Shown here: positions 36,340 through 50,959 of the stretch, piece by piece
Position numbering within the stretch: position 1 is the first letter of the stretch
How the letters are laid out: every line of letters begins with the position of its first letter
Assembly (NCBI GenBank): GCA_020636995.1
Contig: JACJWU010000001.1
Span: 649,084 to 713,083 of the forward strand
DNA from: Actinomycetota bacterium
GTDB taxonomy: Bacteria; Actinomycetota; Actinomycetes; S36-B12; UBA10799
Direction of reading: 5' to 3'
DNA: 64,000 bases
Translations under genes and position numbers: made by a program
Notes under the pieces: model-generated
The model's database searches: none
What the model was told of the DNA's origin: nothing
Seen by the model: the letters and a program-made list of their open reading frames with translations, nothing else

Positions 36340-36414
36340 TCTATGGAGATATCAATCGTTCCCGACCGTATCTCGGGAACCGCATAGTGAACGCGTGCAG
36401 AAATAAAGCATATG

Positions 36415-41358
<4,944 letters not shown>

Positions 41359-41490
41359 TGAATTGTGTTCGCTCACGAATCGTAAGCCTGGCAAGAACAA
41401 ATCTGACTATTCATCAAATTCGTCATGCCTCAAAGAAATCCCAATCGCCAACCGGCTAGGCCGGCCAACGAACGGGGTTGGCATTGATTT

Positions 41491-41515
41491 TTGGCACACT
41501 GTTGAGTTCTCAAGG
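41491..41515 (-). promoter_or_regulatory. rRNA leader boxA
   Basis: The minus strand reads CTTGAGAACTCAACAGTG then TGCCAAA. It is the typical actinobacterial rrn leader boxA for NusB/NusE antitermination, located between the promoter and 16S. Confidence 0.75.
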
Positions 41516-41573
41516 AGCGGGCGCACACCATCACCTTCAGCTTTCGCTAGGAGGTTTCCGGGGCAACTTCTCC

Positions 41574-41601
41574 ACTGTACCAGGTTGGGCTGACTTGTCA
41601 A
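41574..41601 (-). promoter_or_regulatory. rRNA operon promoter (-35 TTGACA, -10 TACAGT)
   Basis: On the minus strand TTGACA (41596-41601) is followed after 16 bases by TACAGT (41574-41579). It lies about 215 bases upstream of the 16S 5' end with the boxA leader in between. It is the only close sigma-70-type match seen in the 41359-41765 gap. Confidence 0.7.
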
Positions 41602-41695
41602 CCACCCCCTGGTTCCCGCGCGTCTCGGTTGGCCTTTGCAGGCTCTCGAGGCGGTTGGGGGCTGCTCTTTCGAGCAACAGGATCAAAGGTAGCAG

Positions 41696-41736
41696 GCATC
41701 CCGGGGGCCTGCGAAGGGGGGTCACCCCCGGGATGC
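41696..41736 (-). terminator. terminator of the beta-propeller gene
   Basis: GCATCCCGGGGG (41696-41707) and CCCCCGGGATGC (41725-41736) form a perfect 12-bp stem, 30 bases after the upstream gene's stop and just before the rRNA promoter. It should shield the rRNA operon from readthrough. Confidence 0.75.
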
Positions 41737-41765
41737 TGACGCGTGGGTTCCGACCCTCAGAGCCC

Positions 41766-43319
41766 TTACCGCGTCTTGCGTTTCAGCGTCAGCTTCGGGC
41801 CGACTCCGGACTCGTTGCCGGCGCGGATCTGCATCTTGTAGGTCGTCCTGCGCTGGAGGTTCTTGAACACCACCTTCGGGTTGTCCAGCGTGCGCCAGTT
41901 CTTGTAGGAGCCGCCCTTGCGGATACGGGCCTTGTAGTAGGTCGCGGTCCGCACGTCGTCCCACCGCAGCACGATCCGCTTCTTCTTGCGCGTCACCTTC
42001 AGGTCGTCCGGCTTCGGCGGTCGGGTCGTGAACGACTCGGCCTGAGTGGCTGCACCGATCCCGTCGGAATCGGTCGCGAGCACGTTGTAGAAGTACGTGC
42101 GACCACGCTTGAGATCCTCGAAATCGCAGGTCACGTTGGTCTCACCGTTGGCGGCAGCCGTCTGCGGACTCCCCTTCATCGAGGACGCCGGCGAGTCGTA
42201 CGGATCGGCCAGATCCGCTTCCTGCCGGCTGTAGATGCAGCGGATGTCGGTTGCGCCATCAGCGTCTGTGGTGACTGTGGCACGACCCGTCGCGGTTGTG
42301 CCCTTCACATCCTGAGCCTCGGCGAGCGTCACCTTCGGCACGAGGGCGATGATCGTCGCCGTGCTGTTGGCCACGAGCGAGCGCACCGCCACCGCGCGAC
42401 TGCCGTCATCGCTCACGGCGATGCCGTTCAGACCTGGCTGAATCGGGGTCGTACCGGTGATGGCTCCGTTGGACAGCTTCACGGCTGCCACCGCTCCGCC
42501 GTCGAACTGCGTGACGTACAGCGTCTGACCGTCGGCGGACAGCGCTGCCGCGATGGGCCGGCCAGGCACGAGAAGGGTGCGCGAGACCGACCATCCGCCG
42601 GCTCCCAGGGAGATCTCCTGGACCGCGTTGGCGCCCAAGCCCAAGTTGGTGACATAGGCACGGATGCCCGAACCGCTGCCGCGCGTCACGACCCAGAACG
42701 GATCCGGGCCCACGGGCACGGTGGCGACGACGCTCAGGGCCGGTAGCGCCAGGACGGACACAGTGGAATCCGCCCTGTTCGCGGTGAACGCAAAGGCGCC
42801 GTCATCGGTGACTGCCACTGAGTTGGGAAAGTTGCCCACCGCCACACTGGCGACTTCGGCCAGGGTCGCCGTGCTGATCGCCACGACCCGCCCCGCCGCG
42901 GATGCCGACACATACAGCCGGGAGCCGTCAGGAGACAGCGACAGGCCGTCCGGACCGCCCGCGACGGCGACCGTGCCGATCACCGCGTTCGTTGCGGCGT
43001 TGATGACGGAGACGTTGTTGTCCGCCCTGTTGGCTACGAAGACGCGCGAACCGTCGGCAGTCATGACGACGTCCTGCGGATCCAGCCCGACCGGGATCGT
43101 CGCCGATACAGCACCCGCCTGCATCGAGACGACGGACACGGAGTTGGAGTCCGAGTTCGTGACGTACGCCGTGGTGTTGTCCGGCGATATGGCGACGTTC
43201 TGCGCGAAGTTGCCGACGGTCACAGTGGTCACAACGTCGGCGGCGTGTACGGGCCCCACGAGGGTCAGTCCCAGGAGGGCAGTGGCTATGGATGTGATGA
43301 TCGCGAATAGTCGTTTCAT
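41766..43319 (-). CDS. secreted YncE-like beta-propeller protein with fibronectin-III-like C-terminus
   Basis: The 517-residue product starts at ATG 43319, fixed by GAGGAGG seven bases upstream. The signal peptide MKRLFAIITSIATALLGLTL is followed by VHAADV. Residues about 35-340 are seven or so blades of the type VGLDPQDVVMTADGSRVFVANRADNNVSVI, as in YncE/YVTN propellers. The C-terminal part (about 435-517) resembles a fibronectin type III domain and ends in a very basic tail (LKRKTR). It is likely exported and binds a surface polymer or ligand; no catalytic site is seen. Confidence 0.85.
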   Translation of the reverse strand: MKRLFAIITSIATALLGLTLVGPVHAADVVTTVTVGNFAQNVAISPDNTTAYVTNSDSNSVSVVSMQAGAVSATIPVGLDPQDVVMTADGSRVFVANRADNNVSVINAATNAVIGTVAVAGGPDGLSLSPDGSRLYVSASAAGRVVAISTATLAEVASVAVGNFPNSVAVTDDGAFAFTANRADSTVSVLALPALSVVATVPVGPDPFWVVTRGSGSGIRAYVTNLGLGANAVQEISLGAGGWSVSRTLLVPGRPIAAALSADGQTLYVTQFDGGAVAAVKLSNGAITGTTPIQPGLNGIAVSDDGSRAVAVRSLVANSTATIIALVPKVTLAEAQDVKGTTATGRATVTTDADGATDIRCIYSRQEADLADPYDSPASSMKGSPQTAAANGETNVTCDFEDLKRGRTYFYNVLATDSDGIGAATQAESFTTRPPKPDDLKVTRKKKRIVLRWDDVRTATYYKARIRKGGSYKNWRTLDNPKVVFKNLQRRTTYKMQIRAGNESGVGPKLTLKRKTR

Positions 43320-43388
43320 GTTGGCCTCCTCACGCCCAGTCAACGCCGGGTGGGACGACCCGTCCGGTAACTCCGGACGAAGCGACCG

Positions 43389-44654
43389 CTATGCGTGCAT
43401 GTCCACCACTGCGATCGACCGCTTGCCCCTGCGCAACAGGAACCAGCGCCCATGCAGGGCCTCTGTGGCATCCAGCACCGCCTCCACGTCCCCTGCACGT
43501 TCGTTGTTCACGTAGGCGCCGCCCTCGGAGATCGCACGGCGCGCAGCGGACTTCGATGCGCACAACTGCGTCGACATGAGGACGTCCACAAGCGCCGCAC
43601 CAGGTTCGACCGAGACCGTCGGTACGTCCTGTGTGGCCTGTTCGAGGATCTCCTCGGGCAGCGCTGCGAGGTCACCGCGGCCGAACAACGCAGCGCTGGC
43701 CGCTTCGATGTGCTCGCGGGTCTGCCGGCCGTGCACGAGGTCTGTGAGTTCGGCCGCCAGCGCCCGTTGACTGCTGCGGCGGGCGGGATTCTGCTGCCCC
43801 TCGGCGATGATCTGCTCGACCTCGGCAAGGGGACGCAGACTGAAGTACCGCAGCATGTTCGCGATGTCCCGGTCATCGGTATTGAGCCAGAACTGGTAGA
43901 AGGCGAAGGGCGTGGTTTGCCCGGCGTCCAGCCAGATGGCCCCGCCGGCGGTCTTGCCGAACTTCGACCCGTCGGCCTTGGTCACGAGCGGGACGGTGAG
44001 GCCGTGGGCGTGGCTGTCCGGCCCCTCAACCTTGCGGATGAGGTCCAGTCCGCCGGTGATGTTGCCCCACTGATCGGAGCCGCCGACCTGCAGGCGGCAG
44101 CCATGGTCGCGGAACAACTGCAGGTAGTCCATGGACTGCAGAAGCATGTAGCTGAACTCGGTGTAGCTGATGCCGTCACCGTTGAGTCGCGCGGCGATCG
44201 ACTCCTTGGCCAGCATGGCGTTCACGCTGAAGTGCTTGCCGACATCGCGAAGGAACTCGATGGCACTCATCGGCGACGTCCAGTCGAGGTTCGACACCAG
44301 GGTCGCCGGGTTGTCGCCGTCGAAGTCCAAGAAGTGCTGCAGTTGTCCTTTGACGCGCTCGACCCACTCGGCCACCGTGTCGTCGGTGTTGAGTACCCGC
44401 TCGGAGCTGCGGCCACTCGGGTCGCCGATCAGGCCGGTGGCTCCACCGACCAGAGCGATCACCTGGTGCCCGGCCATCTGGAAACGACGCAGCAACAGCA
44501 GTGGCACGAGGTTGCCGACGTGCAGGCTCGAGGCGGTCGGGTCGAAGCCGCAGTACAGGGTGATCGGCTCGGCCATGGCCTCGGCGAGCGCCCCGAGGTC
44601 GGTCGAGGAAGCGATCAGGCCACGGGCTTCGAGATCGGAGAGAAGGTCGGTCAC
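43389..44654 (-). CDS. tyrS: tyrosyl-tRNA synthetase
   Basis: The 421-residue enzyme charges tRNA-Tyr. It shows the HIGH variant HVGN (SLHVGNLVPLL), GGSDQWGNITGG, the KMSKS variant KFGKT, and a C-terminal S4 domain (SKSAARRAISEGGAYVNNER). The GTG at 44654 overlaps the stop of the membrane protein gene (GTGA), so the two are coupled. Confidence 0.96.
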   Translation of the reverse strand: MTDLLSDLEARGLIASSTDLGALAEAMAEPITLYCGFDPTASSLHVGNLVPLLLLRRFQMAGHQVIALVGGATGLIGDPSGRSSERVLNTDDTVAEWVERVKGQLQHFLDFDGDNPATLVSNLDWTSPMSAIEFLRDVGKHFSVNAMLAKESIAARLNGDGISYTEFSYMLLQSMDYLQLFRDHGCRLQVGGSDQWGNITGGLDLIRKVEGPDSHAHGLTVPLVTKADGSKFGKTAGGAIWLDAGQTTPFAFYQFWLNTDDRDIANMLRYFSLRPLAEVEQIIAEGQQNPARRSSQRALAAELTDLVHGRQTREHIEAASAALFGRGDLAALPEEILEQATQDVPTVSVEPGAALVDVLMSTQLCASKSAARRAISEGGAYVNNERAGDVEAVLDATEALHGRWFLLRRGKRSIAVVDMHA

Positions 44655-45430
44655 GCCCCCATCTTGGCATCGCGCGACGGCATCGCAGTGACCTCGGTCC
44701 ACCGCCGCATCGCCAGACCCACACCCGCCGCACTCATCGCGATGGACGGGAACTCCCCGACGACCGCGAAGAACACCGCCGCGATGAAGGCCGGGCCTTC
44801 GGAGACGACCACGACGTTGACGAAGGCGTCCAGGAGGAACAGCACCATGCCCATGGAGCCGAGCACGATGGCGGTACGGTGCCTGCCCGCACGCATCCCC
44901 AGCCCCAGGCCGATCAGGGCGACCACCTCCAGGCAGTCGTAGACCACGATCAGGAACCGAAGATGGTCTGCGGCAATCGAGGTACCAGTCCACGCAAGAC
45001 TGACGCCCAGACGGACTATGAGCACCAGGGCGATGCCCAGCAGGAGTGCAGGAAGCCACCGGGACACCGTCACGTCGGGATGCTGCAGGACGTCGCGGGT
45101 GGCCATGGCCGCCACAAGCAGGCCCGGGATGGTCGCCAGAACCACGGGCACGGACGAGATCGTCAGGGCGAAGAGGAGAACGACTCCCATCCAGGTTCCG
45201 GTCATGACGGTCAGGATCGCGGCGGAACGCGCGCCCCGCCACAGCCAGCCCGCGGCCAGGGCCGCGAGAACCGCCGAGCCACCGATCAGGCCGGCCGCGG
45301 CGACGTGGGTGTGCTGGGCGACACCCTCGGGCGCTTGGAAGAAGAACAGGTACCCGACCCATGGGATCTCGAGCACACCGAACGTGAGGATGAGCAGGAT
45401 CAGCCACTTGGGCCCGATCGCAGCGCGCAC
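44651..45430 (-). CDS. multi-pass membrane protein of unknown function
   Basis: The 259-residue product from GTG 45430 has seven or so hydrophobic segments, for example WLILLILTFGVLEIPWVGYL, AAGLIGGSAVLAALAAGWLW, WLPALLLGIALVLIVRLGV and IAAVFFAVVGEFPSIAMSAAG. I recognise no family. It is coupled to tyrS downstream, which says little about its role. Confidence 0.75.
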   Translation of the reverse strand: MRAAIGPKWLILLILTFGVLEIPWVGYLFFFQAPEGVAQHTHVAAAGLIGGSAVLAALAAGWLWRGARSAAILTVMTGTWMGVVLLFALTISSVPVVLATIPGLLVAAMATRDVLQHPDVTVSRWLPALLLGIALVLIVRLGVSLAWTGTSIAADHLRFLIVVYDCLEVVALIGLGLGMRAGRHRTAIVLGSMGMVLFLLDAFVNVVVVSEGPAFIAAVFFAVVGEFPSIAMSAAGVGLAMRRWTEVTAMPSRDAKMGA

Positions 45431-45449
45431 CGCCCGAGTCTATGTCCGT

Positions 45450-46436
45450 TCAGCCGGGCCTGGCGGCCGAGCGCCGATGCCACGCGTACAGCGCGGCACT
45501 TGTCGCGATCAGGACGAAGCCGGCCAGCAGGAGCGCGATCCCAGCATTGACGGCGACCATCGACCACAGGCCCACCAGCATTGCTGCCGACAGGGCAGCC
45601 CCGAACGCCCAGGTCCAGTCACCACCGCGGGCGAACATCCTGGTCCCCACAACGATGAGAGCAAGTGCACTCAGTCGGCCCGCCCACCGGGACGGCTCAT
45701 CGGGTGCGTCCGGGTAGCCCACCATGGCGGTCAGCAGCACGAGATCGCCGATCAACCACAGCCCGAGGCCCATGACCCGGGTCAGCCAGTCGGGCGGGAG
45801 GTACCGGTCCAGCAGCAGACACAACAACGCCCCGACGATTACGAGGAACCCCGCCACGGGCCACGGCGAGGAGCCCGCCGCCAGGACGAGCGGCTGCAGC
45901 CAGGAGATCCCCGTCATGACGCCCAGGACGACCAGCCCGATCGTGGTGATGGCTCCCGCCGCCCACCGCGAGGCCACGAAGCACACCAGCAGACCCACGC
46001 TGCCCGCCACCGCGAAGTGCCAGTCCCAGTCACCGTCGTACCCTTCGACCGGCGGCAGGAGCATGAAGGTCGTGAGCACCGCCAGCACAGCAGCCACGAC
46101 ACCCATGACCTGAGCCAGCCGGGCGCGTACCGGATGCTCGGTCAGAACCGGCACCGCTCGCACGATCAACCACGCGCCCACGAGCAGTCCGACGGTGGCG
46201 ATCCCCGGCAAGGCCACTCGGATAACGGAACTGAAGTCACTCCACACCTGACCACCGATGACGATCAGTCCCACCGTCGCGAGCCCGGCGCCGGCGTATG
46301 CGGCCAACTCCGCCAGTCGCTGCTTGGCGTCCACCCGGGGCGCGTGCAACTCCCGGCTGAGATCAGCAGCGAGGTCGGCGGGTAACCGCCCCTCATCCAC
46401 GAAGTGGGTCAGCGTGCGATCGAGGCGATCAATCAT
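45450..46436 (-). CDS. DUF2157-like multi-pass membrane protein
   Basis: The 328-residue product starts at ATG 46436 (MIDRLDRTLTHFVDEGRLP) with AGGGGTGG upstream. A soluble helical N-terminus of about 55 residues is followed by ten or so hydrophobic segments, beginning AAYAGAGLATVGLIVIGG. The layout resembles predicted membrane proteins of the DUF2157 type. The function is unknown. It precedes the other membrane protein gene and tyrS in the same direction. Confidence 0.75.
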   Translation of the reverse strand: MIDRLDRTLTHFVDEGRLPADLAADLSRELHAPRVDAKQRLAELAAYAGAGLATVGLIVIGGQVWSDFSSVIRVALPGIATVGLLVGAWLIVRAVPVLTEHPVRARLAQVMGVVAAVLAVLTTFMLLPPVEGYDGDWDWHFAVAGSVGLLVCFVASRWAAGAITTIGLVVLGVMTGISWLQPLVLAAGSSPWPVAGFLVIVGALLCLLLDRYLPPDWLTRVMGLGLWLIGDLVLLTAMVGYPDAPDEPSRWAGRLSALALIVVGTRMFARGGDWTWAFGAALSAAMLVGLWSMVAVNAGIALLLAGFVLIATSAALYAWHRRSAARPG

Positions 46437-46540
46437 GAAAACCACCCCTGCTTCAAGTCTACGCCCGGAGACGGTCCGCTCCCCCACCTTCGTCCGCCCA
46501 TCAGGCCCGTTCGGGGGGCTGACGTGACGGGCTACCGGCG

Positions 46541-46656
46541 TCCGGTTAGAGATCGGCATCCCGGTTAGAGAAACGGCATTCCGGTTAGCCGTATACGGCC
46601 GTGGGACTCTAACCGGACGTACCCATCTCTAACCAAAGTGCCGATCTCTAACCGGA
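46541..46656. repeat. 116-bp nested palindromic element, copy 2
   Basis: TCCGGTTAGAGATCGGCA (46541-46558) and its exact complement (46639-46656) flank GGTTAGAGA/TCTCTAACC (46563-46571, 46626-46634) and CCGGTTAG/CTAACCGG (46581-46588, 46609-46616). The centre, TATACGGCCGTGGGACTCTAACC, equals the centre of the copy at 19324-19438. It lies between argH and the DUF2157-like gene. Confidence 0.9.
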
Positions 46657-46721
46657 GTGCCGGTCCGGCCACATCGCCCGTCGGTGGCCGCAGGGGTCTG
46701 CCGGAAGAACGTCCGGGTCTT

Positions 46722-48116
46722 TCAGCCGAAATCGGCCAGCGCCGCCCGGGCTTGCGACAGTTGCTCAGCGACTGCCGAGGGTGCTGTCCCACCGGGATGG
46801 TCTCTCGCCACGAGGGCCGCATCGACCGACAACGCCTCGTGCGCGCCGTCGAGCACCGGATCCACATCGGCAAGGTCGAGTTCCCACAACGCCAGTCCGG
46901 CTTCATCAGCGGCCTTGACCGCCCGGCCGGCCACTTCGTGGGCTTGTCGGAAGGGCATCCCCCGGCGCACCAGCCAGTCCGCAAGTTCTGTCGCCAGCGC
47001 GTGACCGTCGGCAGTGGTCGCACCGGCCACGCCGGGCCGGAAGGTCAACGTTGCGACTGTCCCGGTCATGGCGGGCAGCACCAGCCGGAGTGTCGCGATG
47101 GCATCGAACACCGGCTCCTTGTCCTCCTGCAGATCGCGGTTGTAGGCGAACGGCAAACCCTTGAGCATCGTCAGCACGGACACGAGGTCTCCGATGAGGC
47201 GACCGGACTTCCCACGCGCCAACTCCGCGGAATCCGGGTTCTTCTTCTGGGGCATGATCGACGAGCCGGTGGAGAACTCGTCGTGAAGCTTCACCCAGCC
47301 AAACTCCGTGGTCGCCCACAGGCAGATCTCCTCGCCGAGCCGTGACAGGTGTACACCGATCATGGCCGCGATGAACAGGAACTCGGCGACGAAGTCACGG
47401 TCGGTCACCGCGTCGATGGAGTTGGCGAAACTGTCCGCGAAACCCAGATCGGCGGCCGTGGCCACCGGGTCCAGCCCGAGGCCGTTGCCCGCCAGCGCGC
47501 CGGCACCCATCGGAGACACGCTGGTCCGCGTCCGCCAGTCCGCGAGCCGGGACAGATCCCGCAGGAAGGGTTGGACGTGCTTGCCGATTTCATGGCCCAA
47601 GGTCACCGGCTGCGCGTGCTGCAGGTGTGTGAAACCGGGCGCCGGGTCCGCGTGATGGCGTTCAGCCTGATCCAGCAGTGCCTCACACAGCGCCACCAGT
47701 TCCACGCGCAGGCTGAGTGCGACGTCGAGCAGCAGCAGCCGCAGGTCCGTGGCCACCTGGTCGTTGCGGCTGCGCCCGGCTCGCAGCCGTCCGCCGACGT
47801 CCTCGCCCGTGATCTCCACCAGTCGGCGTTCGAGGGCCCCGTGCACGTCCTCGTCCGTCGGCGCCGGGATGAACGATCCTGATGCGACCTCTTCCGCGAG
47901 GGTGTCCAGTCCTACGTTCAGGGCCGAGTACGTCGCGTCATCGAGCAACCCGGCTCGCAGCAGCGCGGCCGCGTGTGCCTTGCCCTGCGCGACGTCGTAG
48001 GGGGCCAGGGTCCAGTCGAAGTGCGTGGATCGCGACAACTCCACCATCGCCTCTGCCGGCGGCACCTCGAACCTGCCGCCCCACAGACTCCCCTCCCCCG
48101 TGCGGCCCTCAGCCAT
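46722..48116 (-). CDS. argH: argininosuccinate lyase
   Basis: The 464-residue enzyme catalyses the last step of arginine synthesis, splitting argininosuccinate to arginine and fumarate. The signature GSSIMPQKKNPD is present, with GRSRNDQVATDLRL and THLQHAQPVTLGH. The ATG at 48116 overlaps the argG end by 8 bases. It is the last gene of the arginine operon. Confidence 0.97.
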   Translation of the reverse strand: MAEGRTGEGSLWGGRFEVPPAEAMVELSRSTHFDWTLAPYDVAQGKAHAAALLRAGLLDDATYSALNVGLDTLAEEVASGSFIPAPTDEDVHGALERRLVEITGEDVGGRLRAGRSRNDQVATDLRLLLLDVALSLRVELVALCEALLDQAERHHADPAPGFTHLQHAQPVTLGHEIGKHVQPFLRDLSRLADWRTRTSVSPMGAGALAGNGLGLDPVATAADLGFADSFANSIDAVTDRDFVAEFLFIAAMIGVHLSRLGEEICLWATTEFGWVKLHDEFSTGSSIMPQKKNPDSAELARGKSGRLIGDLVSVLTMLKGLPFAYNRDLQEDKEPVFDAIATLRLVLPAMTGTVATLTFRPGVAGATTADGHALATELADWLVRRGMPFRQAHEVAGRAVKAADEAGLALWELDLADVDPVLDGAHEALSVDAALVARDHPGGTAPSAVAEQLSQARAALADFG

Positions 48117-49311
48117 TGATGCGGTTGTCTCGGGCGTGGGCCATCCGACTGGGCAGACCCCACAACTCGATGAAGCCGTGCGCCAGGGACTGGTCGAACG
48201 TGTCTCCGGAGTCGTAGGTCGCAAGGCCGTAGTCATACAGGCTCGCCTCGGAGCGGCGGCCCGTGACCGTGGCCTTGCCCGCATGCATGACCATCCGGAT
48301 CTCACCGCTGGCCGCCTCGTTCACCTCGTCGACCACGGTGCTCAGGACCTTGCGCAGCGGGCTGAACCACAGGCCGTCGTAGACCAGTTCGCCCCACCGC
48401 TGACTCACGCCGCGGAAGTACCGCAGGAGTTCCCGCTCCGTCGTCACGTGCAGCAGTTCGGAGTGCGCTGCGATCAGTGCCATCGCGCCCGGGCTCTCGT
48501 AGATCTCACGGCTCTTGATGCCGACGAGGCGGTCCTCCACGGTGTCGATGCGGCCCACACCCTGCCCGCCGGCCCGTTCGTTGAGCACCTCGATCGCCTG
48601 CAGCATCGAGACCTTCTCACCGTCGATGGCGACCGGCACACCCTTGTCGAACGTGATGGTCACCTCGTCGGGCTCACGCGGTGTCGCCGGGTTCTGTGTG
48701 TACGTGTACAGCTCCTCCGAGGGGCCGTTCCAGATGTCCTCGAGGAAACCGGTCTCCACCGCTCGGCCCCAGACGTTCTGGTCGATCGAGTACGGCGACT
48801 TCTTCGTGACATCGATCGGCAGGCCCTCGCGCTCGGCGAACTCGATGGCCTTGTCCCGGGTGAGTGCCAGATCCCGCACCGGAGCGATACAGCTGAGGTC
48901 CGGGGACAGCGCCCGGATCCCGACCTCGAAGCGCACCTGATCGTTGCCCTTACCGGTGCAGCCGTGGGCGACCACGCTGGCGTTGTGCTTGTGCGCCGCA
49001 GCCACCAAGTGCTTGACGATGATCGGTCGCGACAGCGCGGAGACCAACGGATAGCGGTCCATGTACAGCGCGTCCGCCTTCAGCGCGGGCAGACAGTAGT
49101 CGTCGGCGAACTCGTCGCGCACGTCAGCGACCTCGGCCTCCACTGCCCCGCAGGCCAGCGCCCGCTCCCGGATGACGTCCATGTCCTCGCCGCCCTGCCC
49201 CACGTCCACGGCCAGCGCGATCACCTCGGCACCTGTGGCCTCTTTGATCCACCCGATGGCCACGGAGGTGTCCAAACCGCCGCTGAAGGCGAGCACCACT
49301 CTGTCTGACAT
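48109..49311 (-). CDS. argG: argininosuccinate synthase
   Basis: The 400-residue enzyme joins citrulline and aspartate with ATP. AFSGGLDTSVAIGW is the pyrophosphate-binding loop, and GCTGKGNDQVRFE and ENRVWGR-like DQNVWGRAVE segments are typical. AGGA sits upstream of ATG 49311. Confidence 0.97.
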   Translation of the reverse strand: MSDRVVLAFSGGLDTSVAIGWIKEATGAEVIALAVDVGQGGEDMDVIRERALACGAVEAEVADVRDEFADDYCLPALKADALYMDRYPLVSALSRPIIVKHLVAAAHKHNASVVAHGCTGKGNDQVRFEVGIRALSPDLSCIAPVRDLALTRDKAIEFAEREGLPIDVTKKSPYSIDQNVWGRAVETGFLEDIWNGPSEELYTYTQNPATPREPDEVTITFDKGVPVAIDGEKVSMLQAIEVLNERAGGQGVGRIDTVEDRLVGIKSREIYESPGAMALIAAHSELLHVTTERELLRYFRGVSQRWGELVYDGLWFSPLRKVLSTVVDEVNEAASGEIRMVMHAGKATVTGRRSEASLYDYGLATYDSGDTFDQSLAHGFIELWGLPSRMAHARDNRING

Positions 49312-49322
49312 TTCCTGTCTCC

Positions 49323-49823
49323 TTATCGACGGTTCTTGATGAGTTGTTGGAGGCGGTCCGCGACCGCCTGTCCGGAACTGGATTCGGCCACCACAAGCAG
49401 GATCGTGTCGTCGCCGGCGATCGTCCCGACGACATCATGCAGATGGGAGTGGTCGAACGCGCTGGCCAGATACTGCGCCGCGCCGGGCGGCGTGCGCAGC
49501 ACCACCAGGTTGCCGCTGTGATCGACCGACACCATGGTGTCCTCCGCCACCCGCACCAGCCGCGCGTTGATGTCCTCGGCCTCGTCGACCCAGAACCGGT
49601 CCTCTCCACCTTCGGCAGGTACGGCATAGAGGAGGCGACCATCGGCGGCCACGGACTTGACCGCACCCATCTCGTCGAGATCGCGCGACACGGTGGCCTG
49701 GGTCACGTCGATACCGCGTTCCCGCAGGTGCTCCACAAGCTCGGACTGCGAGGCCACCGCGTTGTTGCGGATGATCTCGATCATCAGTTCGCGGCGCGCG
49801 GCCCGGGTGTTGAGGATGGTCAT
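49323..49823 (-). CDS. argR: arginine repressor
   Basis: The 166-residue product has an N-terminal winged helix (ARRELMIEIIRNNAVASQSE, VTQATVSRDLDEMG) and a C-terminal arginine-binding oligomerisation domain (DHSHLHDVVGTIAGDDTILL). It should bind ARG boxes when arginine is plentiful; a candidate lies before argC. The ATG overlaps the argD stop (ATGA), leaving no room for argF, which usually sits here in actinobacteria. Confidence 0.96.
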   Translation of the reverse strand: MTILNTRAARRELMIEIIRNNAVASQSELVEHLRERGIDVTQATVSRDLDEMGAVKSVAADGRLLYAVPAEGGEDRFWVDEAEDINARLVRVAEDTMVSVDHSGNLVVLRTPPGAAQYLASAFDHSHLHDVVGTIAGDDTILLVVAESSSGQAVADRLQQLIKNRR

Positions 49824-50959
49824 GACGAAATCCCATCGGCGAGTGTGGCGACCGCGCGGTCGGCGTGCTCGGTCGTCAGATTCAGGGGGGGCGCAAGGCG
49901 GATGACGGTGTCCCCGATCGCGTTCACGAGCACGCCGTTGCTCCTGCAGGACAGTTCCACAGCCTTGGCGATCGGCTGGTCGAGGACCACACCGAGCAGC
50001 AGGCCGCGCCCGCGCACCGCAGCCACACCCGGGACTGCGGCGAGGTCACTCGCCATGCGCGCACCGAGGTCCGCGGCGTGCTGCAGGAGACCCTCGGACT
50101 CGATCTCGGCGATGACCGCCAGCGCAGCGGCACACGCCGCCGGATTGCCGCCGAACGTCGAGCCGTGATGTCCGGGCTGCAGAAGTTCGGCGGTCTCACC
50201 GAAAGTCAGCAGCGCTCCGATCGGAAGCCCGCCGCCGAGACCCTTGGCCAATGTGACCATGTCCGGGGCGACGTCTTCATGTTGGTGGGCGAACCAGGCG
50301 CCCGTGCGCCCGACACCGGTCTGCACTTCGTCCACGATCAGCAGCGCATCCAGTGCGGCGAGGTCGGCGAGGTATCCCGCCGGCGCCGGGATCACGCCGG
50401 CCTCACCCTGGACCGGTTCGATGATCACTGCCGCGGACTCCGGTCCGACCTCGGGGATCTCGCCGAAACCGAAGTACTCGACACCGGGCACGAGCGGTTC
50501 GAACGGCGACCGTTTGGCCGGCTGGCCGGTCAGACTCAAGGCGCCCATCGTGCGTCCGTGGAACGCGCCTTCTGCGGAGTGGACGACCCGGCGACCCGTC
50601 AATCGGGCGACCTTGAAGGCGGCCTCGTTGGCCTCCGCGCCGGAGTTGCAGAAGAACACCCGACCAGGGCGTCCGGCAAGTGCGATGAGTCTCTCGGCCA
50701 GTTCCACCCCCGCGGGATGGATGGCGAGGTTGCTGGTGTGTCCGTACTGGCCCATCTGTGTCGCCACAGCCTCCTGAACCGCCGGGTGTGCGTGCCCCAG
50801 GGCGTTGACGGCGATCCCGGCCACCATGTCCAGGTATTCGTTGCCATCGGCGTCCCACACGAGCGCACCGGCGCCGCGCACGATGACGACCGGCGGCGTG
50901 CCGTAGTTGTCACTCATGACGGCACGCCAGCGGTCCGTCCACTGGGAGGAGGTGGTCAT
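49820..50959 (-). CDS. argD: acetylornithine aminotransferase
   Basis: The 379-residue PLP enzyme converts N-acetylglutamate semialdehyde to N-acetylornithine. The PLP Lys lies in MVTLAKGLGGGLPIGA, with NSGAEANEAAFKVAR and IVDEVQTGVGRTG as class-III aminotransferase motifs. The ATG at 50959 overlaps the argB stop (ATGA). Confidence 0.95.
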   Translation of the reverse strand: MTTSSQWTDRWRAVMSDNYGTPPVVIVRGAGALVWDADGNEYLDMVAGIAVNALGHAHPAVQEAVATQMGQYGHTSNLAIHPAGVELAERLIALAGRPGRVFFCNSGAEANEAAFKVARLTGRRVVHSAEGAFHGRTMGALSLTGQPAKRSPFEPLVPGVEYFGFGEIPEVGPESAAVIIEPVQGEAGVIPAPAGYLADLAALDALLIVDEVQTGVGRTGAWFAHQHEDVAPDMVTLAKGLGGGLPIGALLTFGETAELLQPGHHGSTFGGNPAACAAALAVIAEIESEGLLQHAADLGARMASDLAAVPGVAAVRGRGLLLGVVLDQPIAKAVELSCRSNGVLVNAIGDTVIRLAPPLNLTTEHADRAVATLADGISS

